From: Streptomyces reniochalinae | GTDB lineage: Bacteria; Actinomycetota; Actinomycetes; Streptomycetales; Streptomycetaceae | Direction: 5' to 3' | NCBI RefSeq assembly: GCF_003323735.1 | Contig: NZ_QOIM01000024.1 | Location: 124,001-188,000 of the forward strand | Length of the DNA stretch: 64,000 nucleotides | Shown here: piece by piece, positions 60,051-64,000 of the stretch | How positions within the stretch are numbered: position 1 is the first letter of the stretch | How the letters are laid out: the number at the start of each line of letters is the position of its first letter | Translations under genes and position numbers: made by a program | Notes under the pieces: model-generated | What the model was told of the DNA's origin: nothing | The model's database searches: none | What the model saw: the letters and a program-made list of their open reading frames with translations, nothing else

Positions 60051-61223
60051 TCAGCGCGTCTTCGCCGTTCCGGCCGAGGTCTCACCGGCCCCGCCCTCGT
60101 GCTCCCGCAGCGCCTTGTCCAGCACGATGTCCTCCCCGCGGGCCTCGGTCGTCGGCTCCTCGGGGAAGTGGCAGGCCGTCAGGTGGCCCTGCGTGTTCCC
60201 GGGGATCTGGACGAGCGGAGGCTCCTCGGTGGCGCACTTGTCCCGGGCCTTCCAGCAGCGGGTGCGGAAGCGGCACCCCGAGGGCGGGTTGATCGGCGAA
60301 GGGACGTCGCCCGCCAGGCGGATGCGCTCGCGGGCGCCGCTTGCGGACTGCCCGTCCTCGTGGAGCACGGCCTCGGGGACCGCCGAGAGCAGCGCGTGGG
60401 TGTAGGGGTGGCGGGGGCGGTTGTAGATCGCCTCCCGCTCCCCCACCTCGACGATCTTGCCCAGGTACATCACCGCGACCCGCTCCGAGAAGTGGCGCAC
60501 GATCGCCAGGTCGTGGGCGATGAAGACGAAGGCGATGCCCAGGTCCCGCTGCACCTGCTGGAGCAGGTTGACGACCTGCGCCTGGATGGAGACGTCCAGC
60601 GCGGAGACCGGCTCGTCCGCCACGATCAGCTTCGGCTCCAGCGCCAGGGCGCGGGCGACGCCGATGCGCTGGCGCTGGCCGCCGGAGAACTCGTGCGGGA
60701 AGCGGTTGTAGTGCTCGGGGTTGAGGCCGACGGTCTCCAGCAGTTCGCGGATCCGCTTCTCGCGCCCGCCGGGCGGGTCGATGCCGTTGACCTCCATCGG
60801 GCCGCCGATGATGGAGCCGACCGTGTGCCGCGGGTTGAGCGACGAGTACGGGTCCTGGAAGATCATCTGGATCTCGGAGCGGATCGGCGCCATCTGCTTG
60901 CGCGTGGCGTGGGTGATCTCCTGCCCCGCGTAGGTGATCGTGCCGCCGGTGGGCTCCAGCAGCCGGGTCAGCAGACGCCCCGTGGTCGACTTGCCGCAGC
61001 CCGACTCGCCGACGAGGCCGAAGCTCTCGCCCGCGTGGACGCCGAGGTCGATACCGGAGACGGCCTGGACCTCGCCCACCTTCCGCTTGAAGGGGAAGCC
61101 CCCCATGATCGGAAAGTGTTTGGCCAGGCCCTCCGCCTTCAGCAGCGGCTCGCCCGTGCGGGCGGGGACCGCGTCTCGCGGTGCGCCCGCGCCCGGCTCG
61201 GTCAGGGTGAGGTCATCGCTCAT
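60051..61223 (-). CDS. Oligopeptide/dipeptide ABC transporter ATP-binding protein (OppF/DppF type)
   Basis: 390 residues. Walker A GESGCGKST, signature FSGGQRQRIGVARAL, Walker B LIVADEPVSALD, H-loop FIAHDLA, and the oligopeptide-type C-terminal zinc/cys segment (PSGCRFRTRCWKARDKC), which in related ATPases holds a cluster or structural Cys set. A ~40-residue Pro/Gly-free N-terminal extension precedes GLAKHFP. It pairs with the next gene upstream (OppD type). The two ATPases drive peptide uptake. Last gene of the operon. Confidence 0.92.
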   Translation of the reverse strand: MSDDLTLTEPGAGAPRDAVPARTGEPLLKAEGLAKHFPIMGGFPFKRKVGEVQAVSGIDLGVHAGESFGLVGESGCGKSTTGRLLTRLLEPTGGTITYAGQEITHATRKQMAPIRSEIQMIFQDPYSSLNPRHTVGSIIGGPMEVNGIDPPGGREKRIRELLETVGLNPEHYNRFPHEFSGGQRQRIGVARALALEPKLIVADEPVSALDVSIQAQVVNLLQQVQRDLGIAFVFIAHDLAIVRHFSERVAVMYLGKIVEVGEREAIYNRPRHPYTHALLSAVPEAVLHEDGQSASGARERIRLAGDVPSPINPPSGCRFRTRCWKARDKCATEEPPLVQIPGNTQGHLTACHFPEEPTTEARGEDIVLDKALREHEGGAGETSAGTAKTR

Positions 61224-61248
61224 TGGTCTGGTGCTCCCTCTGCCTGTC

Positions 61249-62319
61249 CTAGCCCAGCCTGGGCTTGATCTGCTCGATGAAGAACGTGCGCTTCTGCTCG
61301 GCCGTCAGGTGGCAGGCGGAGCCGCGCCCGTGCGGCAGCAGCGGCCGGTCGCCGGTGCAGGACCTGCCGGCGACCTCGTCCTGGTAGCCGCAGCGCGGGT
61401 GGAAGGGGCAGCCGGGCGGCGGGGACAGCAGGCTCGGCGGCGTGCCGTGGATGGGCGACAGCTCCTCGTTCACGTCGCCGGTCAGCCGCGGCATCGAGGT
61501 CAGCAGGCCCCAGGTGTAGGGGTGCTCGGGGCTGCGCAGCACCTCGCCGACCGTGCCCCGCTCGACGGCGCGGCCGCCGTACATCACCAGGATGTCGTCG
61601 GCGACGTTGGCGATGACGCCGAGGTCGTGGGTGATGAAGACGATCGCCGAGCCGAACTCCTGCTGGAGGTCCTTGAGCAGGTCGAGGATCTGTGCCTGGA
61701 CGGTCACGTCGAGGGCCGTGGTGGGCTCGTCGGCGATCAAGAGGTCCGGGTTGCACACCAGCGCCATCGCGATCATGGCGCGCTGCCGCATACCGCCGGA
61801 GAACTGGTGCGGATAGTCGTGGACCCGCGTCTTCGGGTTGGGGATGCCGACCTTGTCGAGCATCTCGACGGCCCGCAGGTGCGCCTCCCGCTTGGAGACC
61901 CCCATGTGCTTGCGGTACGGCTCGGCGATCTGCCGCCCGATCGTGTAGTACGGCGACAGCGCGGTCAGCGCGTCCTGGAAGATCATCGCCATCTTGTTGC
62001 CGCGCAGCGACTCCAGCGTCTTCTCGCGCGCGCCCGTCAGCTCCTGGCCGTCCAGCAGGATCTTGCCGGAGACGTCGGTCGTGCGCGGGTTGTGCAGGCC
62101 CAGGATGGACAGGTTGGTGACCGACTTGCCGGAGCCGGACTCGCCGACGATGCCGAGGGTGCGGCCGCGCTCCACGTCGAAGGAGAGCCCGTCGACGGCC
62201 TTGACGGTGCCGTCCTCGGTGTCGAAGTGCACGTACAGGTCGCGCACCGAGAGGAAGGCGCTCGTCTCGTCCGCGTCGCGCGGGGCGGGGACGTCCGCTT
62301 CCTTGGTCAGGGAGTTCAT
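61249..62319 (-). CDS. Oligopeptide/dipeptide ABC transporter ATP-binding protein (OppD/DppD type)
   Basis: 356 residues. Walker A GESGSGKS, signature [15 protein letters not shown], Walker [14 protein letters not shown]-loop ITHDLG, and the typical cysteine tail [11 protein letters not shown]...SCTGDRP. Partner of the OppF-type ATPase, 25 nt downstream. The start [15 protein letters not shown] lies 13 nt after the permease stop, so the genes are co-transcribed. Confidence 0.92.
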   Translation of the reverse strand: MNSLTKEADVPAPRDADETSAFLSVRDLYVHFDTEDGTVKAVDGLSFDVERGRTLGIVGESGSGKSVTNLSILGLHNPRTTDVSGKILLDGQELTGAREKTLESLRGNKMAMIFQDALTALSPYYTIGRQIAEPYRKHMGVSKREAHLRAVEMLDKVGIPNPKTRVHDYPHQFSGGMRQRAMIAMALVCNPDLLIADEPTTALDVTVQAQILDLLKDLQQEFGSAIVFITHDLGVIANVADDILVMYGGRAVERGTVGEVLRSPEHPYTWGLLTSMPRLTGDVNEELSPIHGTPPSLLSPPPGCPFHPRCGYQDEVAGRSCTGDRPLLPHGRGSACHLTAEQKRTFFIEQIKPRLG

Positions 62320-62332
62320 GGCGGAGGTTCTC

Positions 62333-63310
62333 CTAGGACAGCCGCACGCGCGGGTCGATGAACGCGTAGGCGGCGTCCACGATGATGTTGAACAGGATGA
62401 TGAAGGTCGCCGCGAAGAGCATCACGCCCATCACCATGGGCAGGTCGGTGTTCTGCACCGACTTGACCGCGAGGGTGCCGAGGCCGGGGAGCGAGAACGT
62501 CCACTCGGTGATCATCGCGCCGCCGAAGAGGGAGCCGAGGTCGACGCCGAAGATGGTGACGATGGGGATGAGCGAGCCGCGCCAGGCGTAGCGGAAGAAG
62601 ACGTACCGCCCCGACATGCCCTTGGCCCGCGCCGCTTTGACGTGGTCCTCCTGGAGCTGCTCGATCATCGACGAGCGCGACAGACGGGTGTAGTTCGCGG
62701 TGAAGATGATCTGGACGACCAGCCAGGGGATCAGCAGGCCCATGAACCAGCCGGCCGGATCCTCCGTCAGCGGCACGTACTTGGGCTGGTCGAGCAGTTG
62801 CAGGTTGTAGACCACCAGCGCCAGGACGAGCGGGCCGATGAAGTAGATCTGCATCGAGGAGAGCACCAGCGACAGCGAGCTGAACGCCTTGTCGACGAGG
62901 GTGCCCTTCTTCCAGGCGGCGATCATGCCGGCGCCCAGGCCGATGAACAGGAAGACGGCGGCGCCGCCGACGGTCAGCGAGACGGTGGTCGGGAACCGGT
63001 CCAGGATGGTCTGCCAGACGGGGTCCTGGTTGGCGAAGGAGTAGCCGAAGCACGGCGCGGGACACGCGCCCGCGGCGAAGTCGCGGCCGGCGAAGATGCC
63101 GACCATGAAGTGCCAGTACTGCACCGGCACGGGTTCGTCGATCCCCATGTTCTTGCGGATGACCGCGAGCGCGTCCGGCGTGCAGTTCTTGCCGCAGGCC
63201 AGCATCGCCGGGTCCCGGGGGACGGCGTAGAAGAGGAAGAAGGTGACGGCGCTGATGATCAGCAGGATCACCACGGCGCCGAGCGACCGGCGGATGAGGA
63301 ATCGCAGCAT
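62333..63310 (-). CDS. Peptide ABC transporter permease (OppB/DppB type)
   Basis: 325 residues with six TM helices; N-terminal RFLIRRSLGAVVILLIISAV and the EAA loop EDHVKAARAKGMSG that docks on the ATPases. A Cys-rich loop (CGKNCTPDAL) and the C-terminal IDPRVRLS are typical. It forms half of the membrane pore. A DppC-type second permease is expected but absent between this gene and the ATPases; it may lie beyond the right edge. A hairpin separates it from the binding-protein gene upstream. Confidence 0.92.
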   Translation of the reverse strand: MLRFLIRRSLGAVVILLIISAVTFFLFYAVPRDPAMLACGKNCTPDALAVIRKNMGIDEPVPVQYWHFMVGIFAGRDFAAGACPAPCFGYSFANQDPVWQTILDRFPTTVSLTVGGAAVFLFIGLGAGMIAAWKKGTLVDKAFSSLSLVLSSMQIYFIGPLVLALVVYNLQLLDQPKYVPLTEDPAGWFMGLLIPWLVVQIIFTANYTRLSRSSMIEQLQEDHVKAARAKGMSGRYVFFRYAWRGSLIPIVTIFGVDLGSLFGGAMITEWTFSLPGLGTLAVKSVQNTDLPMVMGVMLFAATFIILFNIIVDAAYAFIDPRVRLS

Positions 63311-63377
63311 GACGGAACGCAGCTCTCGTGCGACAGCGGAATCGACGTGCGGAAGGAGGGGCGGGACGGCACCGTGG

Positions 63378-63416
63378 GGCTCCGCCGCCCGGCCACGAGG
63401 GCCGGGCGGCGGAGCC
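63378..63416 (-). terminator. Attenuating hairpin between binding-protein and permease genes
   Basis: Perfect 17-bp stem (63378-63394 with 63400-63416) and a 5-nt loop, 15 nt after the binding-protein stop. Such partial terminators commonly make the binding protein more abundant than the membrane parts. Confidence 0.75.
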
Positions 63417-63430
63417 GGCGCCCGGGTGCG

Positions 63431-64000
63431 TTACTTCTTGACGTACAGCGAGGTGGGCTGGATGTCGTGCAGCTGCTCGTCGAAGTAGGCGCCGCCGATC
63501 TTCGATCCGGAGATCTGGATCGTCTTGTAGTAGTGCATGGGCACCGCGGGAACGTCCTCGACGAGGATCTTGTCCGCGAGCTTCATCCACTCGTCGGCGG
63601 CCTTGTTCGGATTCTCGATCTTGCGAATCCGGTCCATCTCCTTCTCGAACTTCGGGTTCTTGTGGTGCGAGTAGTTCGCCGCACCGTCCTGGACCTGACG
63701 TCCGTCGAACAGGTTCGGGATGACGGTCGAGGCGCTCGGCCAGTCGGCACCCCACGAGTTGTGGTAGATGTCGTAGTCGTTCTTGGCCTTGCCGATCTGG
63801 TCGTAGTACGTGTCCGCGATGATGTCCTTCTTCTGGACGTTGAACCCGGCCTTCTCCAGGTTCTGCGTCGCGGCCACGGAGAAGTCCTGCCATTCGGGGG
63901 CGTTCTGGAAGGCGAAGGTGAGCTTCATGCCCTTCTTGCCGGACTCCTTGAGGAGTTTGGCGGCCTTCTTCACGTCGCCCTGCGGCTTCTTCAGCTTGTT
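63431..64000 (-). CDS. Peptide-binding protein of ABC transporter (SBP family 5), C-terminal part only
   Basis: The frame is open to the window end, so the start and ~350 residues are missing; 189 residues are visible. The C-terminal lobe has DYDIYHNSWGADWPSASTVI, YSHHKNPKFEKEMDR and VEDVPAVPMHYYKTI, as in family-5 solute-binding proteins that capture oligopeptides outside the membrane. It probably carries a lipoprotein signal beyond the edge. Lys-rich composition contrasts with the GC-rich, Arg-preferring neighbours. It heads the operon with the permease and two ATPases. Confidence 0.9.
   Translation of the reverse strand, partial: NKLKKPQGDVKKAAKLLKESGKKGMKLTFAFQNAPEWQDFSVAATQNLEKAGFNVQKKDIIADTYYDQIGKAKNDYDIYHNSWGADWPSASTVIPNLFDGRQVQDGAANYSHHKNPKFEKEMDRIRKIENPNKAADEWMKLADKILVEDVPAVPMHYYKTIQISGSKIGGAYFDEQLHDIQPTSLYVKK

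Overview
The window is very GC-rich, uses many GTG starts, and carries mshB (mycothiol biosynthesis), the moeZ-DUF3152-TetR-DUF3107-ferritin-like-RNA helicase set, the sigE-rseA-htrA-tatB-mrp set, and genes such as DUF6758 and DUF6113 that I know mainly from streptomycetes. It is therefore a Streptomyces-type actinomycete chromosome. I see no tRNA, rRNA, IS element, prophage, integron or CRISPR array. About 54 protein genes are supported. The first gene (flippase-like) and the last (peptide-binding protein) are cut by the window edges.

Layout. 1-3.7 kb: 3' part of a kinase-like/flippase membrane protein, then an exported tripeptidyl-peptidase-like hydrolase. 3.7-18.5 kb: a conserved block (moeZ, DUF3152 metalloprotease-like protein, alpha/beta hydrolase, TetR, DUF3107, ferritin-like MiaE relative, DEAD-box helicase). 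It is interrupted between moeZ and DUF3152 by four genes (spherulin-4 domain, NAD epimerase, polytopic membrane protein, PelF-like glycosyltransferase) that look like a minimal exopolysaccharide cassette. 18.7-23 kb: hydrolase, MarC, PHP phosphoesterase, DUF6758, SUFU-domain protein. 23-31 kb: CorA with a long leader, unknown gene, Ser/Thr kinase plus lipoprotein, MgtE_N/CBS protein, DUF1003, Mrp. 31-37 kb: envelope-stress group htrA/rseA/sigE with tatB and a divergent methyltransferase. 37-47 kb: DUF3117, enoyl-CoA hydratase, Tag glycosylase, DivIVA-like, FolP-like, LOG, dapE, lytic-transglycosylase-like protein, secreted small protein, dapC, fdxA. 47-53 kb: GNAT, transglutaminase-like protein, and an ABC-2 exporter with a NarL-type two-component system. 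53-57.5 kb: PG_binding_4 protein, DUF6113, mshB. 57.8-64 kb: DPP4-like S9 peptidase facing an opp/dpp peptide importer.

Working together: dapC and dapE supply succinylated lysine/DAP-pathway steps for peptidoglycan. SigE/RseA/HtrA/TatB handle envelope stress and export. The secreted hydrolase, the S9 peptidase and the Opp/Dpp importer fit peptide scavenging. From memory, gene order from about 23 to 57 kb parallels M. tuberculosis Rv1170-Rv1239, and 3.7-18.5 kb parallels Rv3206c-Rv3211. Against that background the four-gene polysaccharide cassette stands out as an insertion.

Regulatory pattern: ten genes lack a Shine-Dalgarno and instead have a TANNNT hexamer ending 6-7 nt before the start codon, the signature of leaderless transcription. 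Many convergent pairs are separated by long perfect hairpins. Several intergenic regions carry short tandem repeats of 17-28 nt.
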